In this document: positions 1 through 6,460 of the stretch, in pieces
Layout of the letters: each line of letters starts with the position of its first letter
How positions within the stretch are numbered: the stretch's first letter is position 1
Source: a virus
IMG/VR virus record: IMGVR_UViG_3300031951_001497
Coordinates: 1-20,393 of that record
Reading direction: 5' to 3' (one strand)
DNA length: 20,393 nt
Notes under the pieces: model-generated
Database searches by the model: none
Told to the model about the DNA's origin: nothing
Seen by the model: only the letters and a program-made list of their open reading frames with translations
Position numbers and translations under genes: made by a program

Positions 1-1757
1 AATACAAGAAAGCAGATAATCCACAATTCAACGACTTGGATGTTAGGTTCCCCGGTGTATATAAGAAGATTAGTGGTAGAGAGTTGGTTGAGATGTATCT
101 TGACGATGACTTGGAAGAAACCTTAAAAGTGGATGAAGAATTTTCACAAGGATCATTTTTGTTGGCATCACAGGTACCGACAACATATGAGAGGGTTTCA
201 ACAATGGGAACCGCCACATTATGGAAGATGATTATGTTGGCGTGGTCATACAAATACAATCTTGCAGTTCCCGAGAAACAAGGTAAAACTGATTTTGTTG
301 GTGGTCTTTCACGACTAATTACTGTGGGATATTCTAAGAATGTATTGAAACTTGACTTTTCGTCACTTTATCCATCAATTCAGTTGGTTCACGATGTATT
401 CCCTAAGTGTGATATTACAGGTGCGATGAAGGGGATGTTAAAATACTTCCGAGATACTCGTATCAAATACAAACAACTTGCCGAGGACTTCAGTAAGTCG
501 GATCCTAAAAAGTCATTATCTTATGACCGAAAACAACTTCCGATTAAGATCTTCATCAATTCTATGTTTGGGGCGTTATCTGCACCACAAGTATATCATT
601 GGGGTGATATGTATATGGGGGAACAGATCACTTGTACAGGTCGTCAGTATTTAAGACAGATGATTAAATTCTTTATGAAGAAAGGTTATAAACCCTTGGT
701 GATGGATACCGATGGTGTAAACTTTTCATCACCCGATGATGTTGAGGATCGTAAATATATTGGTAAGGGTAACAATTGGAAGGTAAAAGAGGGTAAGGAA
801 TACACAGGTGCTGAAGCAGATGTTGCCGAATACAATGACTTATTTATGAGGGGTGAGATGGCGTTGGATACTGATGGTGTTTGGCCTTCGTGTATTAACA
901 TCGCAAGAAAGAACTATGCTCTTATCACAGATAAAGGTAAAATCAAACTTGTTGGTAATACGATTAAATCAAAGAAACTACCGGTATATATTGAAGAGTT
1001 CTTGGACAAAGGTATTAAGATGTTACTTAAAGGTGAGGGTAAAGAATTTGTTGAGTATTATTATGAGTATCTTGATAAGATCTATAACAAACAAATTCCC
1101 CTTGTTAAGATTGCTCAGAGAGCCAAGGTGAAACTAAGTATGGAAGATTACAAAATCAGATGTTCATCAACCACCAAAGCAGGTAACTCTATGAGTAGAA
1201 TGGCTCATATGGAACTCGCTATGAAAGATGGTATTTCTGTTAATCTTGGTGATGTGATTTATTATGTGAATAATGGTACCAAAGCGTCTCACGGGGATGT
1301 TCAAAAAGTAACAAGTGCCAAGGCTAAAAAGGAGATGGAAGATCAAATGAATGCTTATGGTAAGGTGAATAATCCTGGTCAATATTTTGATCCCACGGTT
1401 AAGATTAACTGTTATCGTTTGGATCCTGCTGATATTGAGAACAATCCTAACTTGTTGGGTGATTATAATGTTCCGAGAGCAATTGTAACGTTTAACAAAC
1501 GTTTGGAACCTTTAATGGTTGTTTTTGGTGAGGAAGTAAGAAACGAACTTTTGGTATCTGAACCTGAAAAGAGAGGATTATTTACCGCAACACAATGTGA
1601 GTTGGTAAACGGTCTTCCATTAGAAGATGGTGACCAAGATTCCTTAGAGGAAGTATTGACCATCTCTCAGGATGAATTCAAATATTGGGAAAAGAGGGGA
1701 TTGGATCCATACTATATGTATGAAAACGCATCAGAAGATTGGGAACAGTTTATTTAA
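1..1757 (+). CDS. 43: Family B DNA polymerase (T4 gp43-like), 5' end missing
   Basis: This is the replicative DNA polymerase of the phage, which extends the primer strand at the replication fork. The reading frame is open from the first complete codon at position 3, so the gene begins upstream. The polymerase palm motifs are clear. Motif A (DFSSLYPS) is at 354-377, motif B (KIFINSMFG) at 546-572, and motif C (MDTDG, with the two catalytic Asp codons at 705 and 711) follows. These are hallmarks of family B. The proofreading exonuclease domain expected upstream lies outside the window. The C-terminal region contains a thumb-like segment ending NKRLEPLMVVFGEEV. The protein ends in the acidic, hydrophobic tail EDWEQFI, which could contact the sliding clamp as the gp43 C-terminus does in T4 (inference). 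The stop codon overlaps the 3' end of the convergent gene at 1754. The family is certain; the gp43 label rests on the T4-like context. Confidence 0.95.
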   Translation, partial: YKKADNPQFNDLDVRFPGVYKKISGRELVEMYLDDDLEETLKVDEEFSQGSFLLASQVPTTYERVSTMGTATLWKMIMLAWSYKYNLAVPEKQGKTDFVGGLSRLITVGYSKNVLKLDFSSLYPSIQLVHDVFPKCDITGAMKGMLKYFRDTRIKYKQLAEDFSKSDPKKSLSYDRKQLPIKIFINSMFGALSAPQVYHWGDMYMGEQITCTGRQYLRQMIKFFMKKGYKPLVMDTDGVNFSSPDDVEDRKYIGKGNNWKVKEGKEYTGAEADVAEYNDLFMRGEMALDTDGVWPSCINIARKNYALITDKGKIKLVGNTIKSKKLPVYIEEFLDKGIKMLLKGEGKEFVEYYYEYLDKIYNKQIPLVKIAQRAKVKLSMEDYKIRCSSTTKAGNSMSRMAHMELAMKDGISVNLGDVIYYVNNGTKASHGDVQKVTSAKAKKEMEDQMNAYGKVNNPGQYFDPTVKINCYRLDPADIENNPNLLGDYNVPRAIVTFNKRLEPLMVVFGEEVRNELLVSEPEKRGLFTATQCELVNGLPLEDGDQDSLEEVLTISQDEFKYWEKRGLDPYYMYENASEDWEQFI

Positions 1758-2068
1758 ACTGTTTTCAATCCATCTGAAGAAAGAATGTACCAATTTCCTT
1801 CAACGAACCTAAAATCAACACAAGCACCTTTTTCCAAAACGATTTCATCCCATTCTTCGTCAATTCGACCAAAATCAGGAATAATTAAGGCACCATTTAA
1901 TACTTTAATAATTATGGAATCACCTAATTGTGAATTTAGTTTGATTTTACAATTATTCTTAGCGATGACTAAGGTTTCACCATTTGTTGTGAATACTTCT
2001 AAATCCGTAACCAACGTTCTACGTTGATCAGGTAAACTTGTTCTTACGATAGTTCTTTTAACTTGCAT
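1754..2068 (-). CDS. Small beta-rich protein, possible virion fibre or decoration domain
   Basis: This 104-residue protein has no family I can name with certainty. It is rich in alternating hydrophobic residues, as in a small beta structure. The stretch from about residue 35 to the end (IKLNSQLGDSIIIKVLNG, then GNWYILSSDG) resembles the C-terminal beta-sandwich seen on some phage head-fibre and decoration proteins, where a GxWYIL-type strand closes the fold. That resemblance is by eye only. The gene starts one base after the stop of the gp13-like gene (TAATATG), so the two are probably co-transcribed and translationally coupled, which favours a structural role. Its stop codon overlaps that of the DNA polymerase gene on the other strand, leaving no intergenic space. 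Confidence 0.75.
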   Translation of the reverse strand: MQVKRTIVRTSLPDQRRTLVTDLEVFTTNGETLVIAKNNCKIKLNSQLGDSIIIKVLNGALIIPDFGRIDEEWDEIVLEKGACVDFRFVEGNWYILSSDGLKTV

Positions 2069-2069
2069 A

Positions 2070-3182
2070 TTAGATTGCTTGAATTGGGACTTTAAACGCT
2101 CTGAATTTAAGTTGTTTATTTAGGTTTTCAGCAATTGATGCTTCTTTTTCCATTTGTTTTTCAGGACGTAGTCTTTCTAAACGTAATTTAAGTTCTTCTA
2201 AAAGTGTAGATTTTTCGTCTTTAGCTTCGGTTTGAAGTGTTGTATATTCCATTTGAAGTTCGGAATCAGGTGTTTTTAAGTTACCCGAATACTTCCCTCT
2301 AACTCTTGATAAAGTTTCTTTAACGTAAGCCGTAAACCAACGACGAACCCATTGTTGGGCGGGTGCGTTAAGATCTACCCAGGATAGGTTATCCAATGGA
2401 ACATCTGAAGGTAACTTAACAATATCGGGATTAGCGGCTAAACAATCGTTTCTGTTATCGTCTGTGGTATCGTAATACCAATAGAATACTCTATATTGAT
2501 TATATCCAATATTACCAAAATTAAATTTACCACCGGGAACATTCAAAAGGTGAACCATTCTTTTTCCGTCGGGAAGTGCGGTGATTTTATATGTAAGATC
2601 CGAACCTAAAATTCTTGATTTAAGGTTAATATCTTGCATACGTGCCACCATATCATATGCTGACATCATAAAATAACCTCCTTGGAACCCCATCTGTGAA
2701 AATCCCGCAGGACCACCAATACCGGGACCACCCAAGAAACCCATAGACCAAGGATCAAACAATGTGTTATTTAATGCAGGTCTTGTAAACCACATTAATT
2801 CGTTTATTTCTCTTCCTGCGGGAATCTCATAAAGTTGTTGGTTTGGCATTAAATCAAAATAATCTTGTTTTAACACCCAAGGACCATTTGTTTGTAATCC
2901 TACAATTTTTGAATATGCATAGGTATATTGTGTTTCCCAATCTAAAGTTCTTCTAACAAGTGCGTTTGCAACGGATTTCTCATCTAAATTCAATCCATAA
3001 AGAGATGTCCATTGAGATTCTATCAACCAATCTAACACGTATTGGCTATAATCACCAATGGATAATTCCATAAGTGAATCCATCATTTCATCCTCAATCT
3101 CTACTGATCGGATTGGGGCACCTAAAAGATTTTTAATTCTTTTGTATAATTGACTTCTTTCTGGTTCAGGGATAATTGCCAT
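2070..3182 (-). CDS. 13: Neck protein, T4 gp13-like
   Basis: Likely head-completion or neck protein at the portal-tail junction. It has 370 residues (T4 gp13 has about 309). The N-terminal third is helical and acidic. A Gly/Pro/Phe-rich loop lies at about residues 148-170, followed by a segment of the type MMSAYDMVARMQDINLKSR. A beta region (YRVFYWYYDTTDD) follows, and then a basic helix at 277-300 (QWVRRWFTAYVKETLSRVRG). That order, a region near the middle containing a helical run, then beta strands, then a WxxR...AxxKExLxRxRGKYS helix, is what I associate with gp13 of T4-like marine phages. The C-terminal 70 residues look coiled-coil-like and charged. A TATTTAT element lies 13 nt upstream of the ATG. 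Unlike in T4, it sits on the opposite strand from the gp14- and gp15-like genes and is 5 kb away from them. The assignment is moderately sure; a virion structural role is quite sure. Confidence 0.8.
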   Translation of the reverse strand: MAIIPEPERSQLYKRIKNLLGAPIRSVEIEDEMMDSLMELSIGDYSQYVLDWLIESQWTSLYGLNLDEKSVANALVRRTLDWETQYTYAYSKIVGLQTNGPWVLKQDYFDLMPNQQLYEIPAGREINELMWFTRPALNNTLFDPWSMGFLGGPGIGGPAGFSQMGFQGGYFMMSAYDMVARMQDINLKSRILGSDLTYKITALPDGKRMVHLLNVPGGKFNFGNIGYNQYRVFYWYYDTTDDNRNDCLAANPDIVKLPSDVPLDNLSWVDLNAPAQQWVRRWFTAYVKETLSRVRGKYSGNLKTPDSELQMEYTTLQTEAKDEKSTLLEELKLRLERLRPEKQMEKEASIAENLNKQLKFRAFKVPIQAI

Positions 3183-3195
3183 AGTCTTTTTTCAT

Positions 3196-3202
3196 ATAAA
3201 TA
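3196..3202 (-). promoter_or_regulatory. TATTTAT element upstream of gp13-like gene
   Basis: Read along the gene, TATTTAT precedes the ATG by 13 nt. It is one of twelve matching sites placed just upstream of starts on both strands. It may be the phage's late-promoter core (inference). T4 uses TATAAATA, whose reverse complement contains this heptamer. Confidence 0.45.
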
Positions 3203-3206
3203 TCAA

Positions 3207-4022
3207 TTACTTTGATAATATATGAATTACTGACTCACTCGGAAAAGAATATTCACCTTCAACAATAACGGTTTGATTGTTATTCATAATGTAGATTTCT
3301 TTAGTACCGTCAAAAATCAGGTAATCTGTCTCGTATTTTTTAACGTTACCAGTATCTGCGAACCTAATAGTCACACCATCATTTAATGTTTTGTAGAAAG
3401 GTTTAACTTGAGCGGTTTTAGTATTACCCTCAGTTTTAATTAAAACATCAACACCCGATGTCATATCTTCAGAACTATTTAACCCACCAATCTTTGAAAC
3501 ATTATCGTCACCATAGATCCTTTTCAAAAAATTAACAACACTATCTTCTCTATTCTCACCTAATTTATGTGTGCGATTAAGTGTTGCCATAATACTATTA
3601 AATGTGGATGATTCGGTGTTGAATATTCGTTCTTTGAATGTGTCAATCACCTTAGCCATTTTTCTTGCTTCAAAAAGTTGGTCGTCTTGTGTTCCATTAA
3701 AATTCAAAAGTTGGATACCTCTTGATTTTAATACCTTATTGATATCTCTAACTAATATGGCGAATGCACTATAATTGGTATTTAACTTATTCAAAACCGA
3801 TCTACCGGGTCCTTCTAAATTAAAAACTCCTGAAACAGTTTCGGAACCTTTTGGGTGAGTTTGCCATAAATCTTTAAACACCACTTCGAGTGCTTTGTCA
3901 ATTGCTTCACGATAAATCCACTTTACTTTAGGATTACGGTTAAACAAATCTTTGTACTTACTAACTTCGGAATAGGAACATTTTGTTACTTTTTCTTCGT
4001 TGAGAACAAATGAGTTTTTCAT
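3207..4022 (-). CDS. Putative PD-(D/E)XK-fold nuclease-like protein
   Basis: The protein has 271 residues and I recognise no named family. The C-terminal half shows a pattern typical of PD-(D/E)XK restriction-type nucleases. There is a helix with acidic residues at about 157-160 (GENREDSVVNFLKRIYG). A strand then carries Asp192 (SGVDVLIK) and is followed by a strand with Gln205 and Lys207 (TAQVKPF). QxK replacing ExK is a known variant in this fold. Short strands follow (TDYLIFDG, EIYIMNNN). The N-terminal half (about 1-130) is helical and of unknown role, and could bind DNA or a partner. The ATG overlaps the stop of the superoxide dismutase gene by one base (TAATG), so the two proteins are likely made together. 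It could be a host-DNA-degrading, packaging-linked or competitor-targeting nuclease; the sequence alone does not say. Confidence 0.7.
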   Translation of the reverse strand: MKNSFVLNEEKVTKCSYSEVSKYKDLFNRNPKVKWIYREAIDKALEVVFKDLWQTHPKGSETVSGVFNLEGPGRSVLNKLNTNYSAFAILVRDINKVLKSRGIQLLNFNGTQDDQLFEARKMAKVIDTFKERIFNTESSTFNSIMATLNRTHKLGENREDSVVNFLKRIYGDDNVSKIGGLNSSEDMTSGVDVLIKTEGNTKTAQVKPFYKTLNDGVTIRFADTGNVKKYETDYLIFDGTKEIYIMNNNQTVIVEGEYSFPSESVIHILSK

Positions 4023-4696
4023 TATTTAGTTGGTTTAAGTTTCTGATATTCTGAACTTACGAAATCCCAATTTACCACTTTCCAAAAGTTTTTGATATAT
4101 CGGTCTCTCTCATTTCGGTAGCTAAGATAATACGCATGTTCCCAAATGTCAAGCCCCAATAAAATTTTTCCTCCATTTCTAATAATATTCATCTCGGGGT
4201 TGTCCTGATTGGGTGTAGATACGACACGTAACCTACCACTTTTACCCATAATTAACCAAACCCATCCTGAACCAAACCTGTCTAATGCCACTTTTTCAAA
4301 CTTTTGTTTGAACTCATCATAAGAACCAAAATCTTTGTTAATTTTTTCTAATAGTTCTTTAGATGGTTTTGTTTTGTTTGGTGATAACATTTTCCAAAAT
4401 AGTTGGTGGTTATATACACCACCAGCATTATTCCTAATTTTCTTGTTATACCTTGATATTTTTTTAATTAAATCTTCTATTGGGATCATTTTTTCATCCG
4501 GTAGAAGTTCATTTAATTTTTTAAGGTAAGTTTTATAATGTCCATTATAATGAACATCCATAGTATCTTTACCGATAAAATCTGATAATGAATTTAAGTT
4601 ATAATCTAATTTTTGTGCTTTATAATTGGCTTCAAAAATATTCTTACCATCCAATAAAGATTCTAGTAAATGTATTTTTCTCTCAAGTAGTTTCAT
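4022..4696 (-). CDS. sod: Superoxide dismutase, Mn/Fe family
   Basis: Converts superoxide to oxygen and hydrogen peroxide. All four metal ligands of the Mn/Fe family are in place: His49 (TMDVHYNGHYKTY), His97 (NNAGGVYNHQLFW), and Asp183 and His187 (LDIWEHAYYLSYRNER). The conserved FGSGWVWL (141-148) and NQDNP (163-167) are also present. The Gly-Gly before the second ligand and the Gln in NQDNP fit the Mn-type pattern better than the Fe-type, though cambialistic use is possible. The catalytic core starts near residue 30, leaving a charged N-terminal extension of about 25 residues. No signal peptide is visible, so it should act in the host cytoplasm. The start is preceded by a TATTTAT element 5 nt upstream that is shared with the adjacent paralog array. 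The stop overlaps the nuclease-like gene start. With every ligand kept, it is probably active. Confidence 0.95.
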   Translation of the reverse strand: MKLLERKIHLLESLLDGKNIFEANYKAQKLDYNLNSLSDFIGKDTMDVHYNGHYKTYLKKLNELLPDEKMIPIEDLIKKISRYNKKIRNNAGGVYNHQLFWKMLSPNKTKPSKELLEKINKDFGSYDEFKQKFEKVALDRFGSGWVWLIMGKSGRLRVVSTPNQDNPEMNIIRNGGKILLGLDIWEHAYYLSYRNERDRYIKNFWKVVNWDFVSSEYQKLKPTK

Positions 4697-4701
4697 ACCA
4701 T

Positions 4702-4708
4702 ATAAATA
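4702..4708 (-). promoter_or_regulatory. TATTTAT element upstream of superoxide dismutase
   Basis: It lies 5 nt before the ATG in the context TATTTATATGGTATG. The same string precedes paralog copy 1, so the two starts share an upstream cassette, probably by duplication. Confidence 0.45.
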
Positions 4709-4711
4709 TTC

Positions 4712-4753
4712 TTATAATGGAAAGGTATCACCAACTTCCTCCTACCATGGCAA
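4712..4753 (-). pseudogene. In-frame 3' remnant of paralog copy 1
   Basis: Directly after the TGA stop of paralog copy 1, the same frame continues as LPW, a TAG stop, EEVGDTFPL and TAA. The GDTFPL ending is identical to the C-terminus of copy 4 and like the GSFPL of copy 3. The gene therefore once extended to 4712 and has been shortened by nonsense codons. The tail is read only if those stops are bypassed. Confidence 0.7.
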
Positions 4754-5044
4754 TCACATCTCGAGGATGTTTATACCCTCAATTTGAAAAGTATCTCCAA
4801 CCCATCTAGATATAAGCGAGTCTAACATAGATTCTTCCATAGGAAGATAACGAAGAATTTTATTTTTAATATCACGATGAACCCATAAATTTTTATCTCC
4901 CAATTCCAGATCACCAAATCCTTCAGGATCCATAAACCAAATAGTCCCAAGTTCATCTTTTCTCCATTCATATTTCTTAAACTGAGTTTCCATGAATTTT
5001 TTGAAAACTGGATATAACTTTTCTTCTGTTACCTTGACTTTCAT
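4754..5044 (-). CDS. Tandem paralog copy 1 (unknown family, truncated C-terminus)
   Basis: The protein has 96 residues and its function is unrecognised. It shares with the other four copies the near-invariant N-terminus MKVKVTEEKLYPVFKKFMETQF, here ending in YEW at residues 25-27. It also shares a DPEGFG-type turn near residue 40, a helix ending ILRYLPMEESMLDSLISRWV, and a short beta-like end (DTFQIEGIN). No signal peptide or membrane segment is seen. It is closest to copy 2. The stop is premature relative to copies 3 and 4, because the family's FPL ending survives in frame downstream of two stop codons. The missing part is only a variable tail, so the protein may still fold. Confidence 0.85.
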   Translation of the reverse strand: MKVKVTEEKLYPVFKKFMETQFKKYEWRKDELGTIWFMDPEGFGDLELGDKNLWVHRDIKNKILRYLPMEESMLDSLISRWVGDTFQIEGINILEM

Positions 5045-5049
5045 ACCAT

Positions 5050-5056
5050 ATAAATA
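5050..5056 (-). promoter_or_regulatory. TATTTAT element upstream of paralog copy 1
   Basis: It lies 5 nt before the ATG in the context TATTTATATGGTATG, the same arrangement as at the superoxide dismutase gene. Confidence 0.45.
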
Positions 5057-5059
5057 TTC

Positions 5060-5086
5060 TTACAATGGAAAGGCATTTTCAACGAT
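5060..5086 (-). pseudogene. In-frame 3' remnant of paralog copy 2
   Basis: After the TAA stop of copy 2, the same frame reads IVENAFPL and TAA. The FPL-stop matches copies 3 and 4 and sits at the same place relative to the next unit's leader. Copy 2 therefore also ends early by a nonsense change rather than by deletion. Confidence 0.65.
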
Positions 5087-5395
5087 TTAAAAATTTGGAA
5101 ACGATTCTATACTGGTGTTTATACCCTCAATTTGAAAGGTATCTCCAACCCATCTACCCATAAGTGATTCTAACATATATTCTTCCATAGGAATGTAGCG
5201 AAGAATTTGATCTTTAATATCACCATAAACCCATAAATCTTCATTGTTTTCCAATTCCAAATGACCAAATCCTTCAGGATCCACAAAATCAATACACCCA
5301 TATTCATCTTTTGTCCATTCATAATTCTTAAACTGAGTTTCCATAAATTTTTTGAATACTGGATATAACTTTTCTTCTGTTACTTTAACTTTCAT
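5087..5395 (-). CDS. Tandem paralog copy 2 (unknown family)
   Basis: The protein has 102 residues. It has the shared N-terminus MKVKVTEEKLYPVFKKFMET, the DPEGFGHLEL segment, a helix ILRYIPMEEYMLESLMGRWV and GDTFQIEGIN, all very like copy 1. Differences cluster at residues 28-36 and 48-60, where charge and size change freely (DEYGCIDFV against DELGTIWFM in copy 1). The C-terminus after GIN is unrelated to copies 3-5 and ends early, with an in-frame remnant ending FPL beyond the stop. It is predicted to be a soluble, mixed alpha/beta, small cytoplasmic protein. The role is unknown. Confidence 0.87.
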   Translation of the reverse strand: MKVKVTEEKLYPVFKKFMETQFKNYEWTKDEYGCIDFVDPEGFGHLELENNEDLWVYGDIKDQILRYIPMEEYMLESLMGRWVGDTFQIEGINTSIESFPNF

Positions 5396-5399
5396 AATG

Positions 5400-5406
5400 A
5401 TAAATA
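5400..5406 (-). promoter_or_regulatory. TATTTAT element upstream of paralog copy 2
   Basis: It lies 4 nt before the ATG in the context TATTTATCATTATG. The same 14-mer precedes copies 4 and 5. Confidence 0.45.
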
Positions 5407-5409
5407 TTC

Positions 5410-5745
5410 TTATAATGGAAAGGATCCATCAACTAATGGATAGGATTCGTGTCTTGCCAAAGTGGGGGCTAACCCCTTAACTTGAAGGGTCTCTTCTACC
5501 CACTTACTCATAAGTGAGTTTAACATAGATTGTTCCATAGGAAGATAAGGAAGTATTTTTTTTCTAATATCACGATAGATCAATAAATCCTTAATGTGTA
5601 CCAATCCCAAATGACCATACCCTTTAGGATCTGAAAACCAAATGTCATCATTCCGATCTTTTCTCCATTCATAATTCTTAAACTGAGTTTCCATAAATTT
5701 TTTGAAAACAGGGTATAACTTATCTTCTGTTACTTTAACTTTCAT
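5410..5745 (-). CDS. Tandem paralog copy 3 (unknown family)
   Basis: The protein has 111 residues. Its N-terminus is MKVKVTEDKLYPVFKKFMET. It has a DPKGYGHLGL segment, a helix ILPYLPMEQSMLNSLMSKWV and then EETLQVKGL. It pairs with copy 4: both have LLIY in the middle strand and VEETLQV before the tail, where copies 1 and 2 have LWV(H/Y) and VGDTFQI. The tail (from about residue 92) is unique in sequence but keeps the ending DGSFPL. This copy and copy 4 appear to be the intact full-length forms. Function is not recognised. Confidence 0.88.
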   Translation of the reverse strand: MKVKVTEDKLYPVFKKFMETQFKNYEWRKDRNDDIWFSDPKGYGHLGLVHIKDLLIYRDIRKKILPYLPMEQSMLNSLMSKWVEETLQVKGLAPTLARHESYPLVDGSFPL

Positions 5746-5749
5746 ATTG

Positions 5750-5756
5750 ATAAATA
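5750..5756 (-). promoter_or_regulatory. TATTTAT element upstream of paralog copy 3
   Basis: It lies 4 nt before the ATG in the context TATTTATCAATATG. This 14-mer is identical to the one before the unrelated gp14-like gene on the other strand at 8247-8260. Confidence 0.45.
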
Positions 5757-5759
5757 TTC

Positions 5760-6101
5760 TTATAATGGAAAGGTATCACCATCATAAAAACGCGGTATTG
5801 TAAATTGGGGTACAGTGGGAACGGTTAACCCTTCAACTTGAAGGGTTTCTTCTACCCACTTACTCATAAGTGTTTGTAACATAGATTTTTCCATAGGAAT
5901 GTAGCGAAGAATTTGATCTTTAATCTCACGATAGATTAATAACTCTTTATTTTTCAACAATCCCATGTGACCATATCCTTCAGGGTCTATGAACCAAATG
6001 GAATCAAATTTACCTTTTCTCCATTCATATTTCTTAAACTGAGTTTCCATGAATTTTTTGAATAATGGATATAACTTTTCTTCTGTTACTTTAACTTTCA
6101 T
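5760..6101 (-). CDS. Tandem paralog copy 4 (unknown family)
   Basis: The protein is the longest copy, at 113 residues. It has the N-terminus MKVKVTEEKLYPLFKKFMET, a DPEGYGHMGL segment, a helix ILRYIPMEKSMLQTLMSKWV and EETLQVEGL. A Pro/Thr-rich tail (VPTVPQFTIP) follows and ends DGDTFPL. That ending is also found in the untranslated remnant of copy 1, so it is probably ancestral. Like the others it has no visible export signal, and the conserved N-terminal helix could be a common docking or oligomerisation surface (inference). The function is unknown. Confidence 0.88.
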   Translation of the reverse strand: MKVKVTEEKLYPLFKKFMETQFKKYEWRKGKFDSIWFIDPEGYGHMGLLKNKELLIYREIKDQILRYIPMEKSMLQTLMSKWVEETLQVEGLTVPTVPQFTIPRFYDGDTFPL

Positions 6102-6105
6102 AATG

Positions 6106-6112
6106 ATAAATA
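6106..6112 (-). promoter_or_regulatory. TATTTAT element upstream of paralog copy 4
   Basis: It lies 4 nt before the ATG in the context TATTTATCATTATG. Further upstream the sequence is an A/T-only run and differs from the leader of copies 1-3. Confidence 0.45.
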
Positions 6113-6120
6113 TATTATTA

Positions 6121-6444
6121 TTATCTATTAAGGCTAATCAAAACCAACTGTTGAAACTGCGAGAGGGTTATACCCTTAATATTTAAGGTCTCTCCTACCC
6201 ATCTAGTCATAAGTGATAGGAACATAGATCGTTCCATAGGAAGGTAATTAAGGATTTTTTTTGCGGTTTTAGCATAAATTAATAAAGTTTTATCTTTACT
6301 CAACGCCAAATAAGAATCTCCTCCGGGACTCATAAACAAAACAACATCATAATTATCTTCGATCCATTCATAATTCTTAAACTGAGTTTCCATAAATTTT
6401 TTGAAAACAGGGTATAACTTATCTTCTGTTACTTTAACTTTCAT
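6121..6444 (-). CDS. Tandem paralog copy 5, most divergent (unknown family)
   Basis: The protein has 107 residues. The first 20 or so residues are as in the other copies (MKVKVTEDKLYPVFKKFMET). The centre differs strongly: MSPGGDSYLAL replaces the DPEGYGHL-type turn, and AKTAKKILNYL replaces the charged (R/K)DIK helix start. The PMERSMFLSLMTRWVGETL block is kept. The tail lacks the FPL ending and finishes SLNR. It is the first unit in the transcription direction, next to the helicase gene. It may be the oldest copy, or one shaped by a different partner. No known domain is recognised. Confidence 0.86.
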   Translation of the reverse strand: MKVKVTEDKLYPVFKKFMETQFKNYEWIEDNYDVVLFMSPGGDSYLALSKDKTLLIYAKTAKKILNYLPMERSMFLSLMTRWVGETLNIKGITLSQFQQLVLISLNR

Positions 6445-6448
6445 AATG

Positions 6449-6455
6449 ATAAATA
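6449..6455 (-). promoter_or_regulatory. TATTTAT element upstream of paralog copy 5
   Basis: It lies 4 nt before the ATG (TATTTATCATTATG), in the short gap after the helicase gene stop. It is the first element of the array. Confidence 0.45.
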
Positions 6456-6460
6456 TATCA

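Larger units (their letters stand above)
4712..6460 (-). repeat. Tandem array of five gene-sized repeat units
   Basis: Five units of 343-356 bp (start-to-start) each contain one short gene and its upstream element. The 5' part of every unit, including the first 25 or so codons and the TATTTAT sequence, is nearly identical. The middle and 3' parts have diverged. The unit boundary CCATTATAAGAATATTTAT, which joins one copy's last codons to the next copy's leader, is repeated between copies and before the superoxide dismutase. Unequal recombination between units is the simplest origin. Confidence 0.9.

Noticed and set aside
36-41. TTG at 36 as the start of the polymerase gene
   Set aside because: The frame is open to the window edge and the exonuclease domain expected of family B must lie upstream, so the gene is simply truncated.
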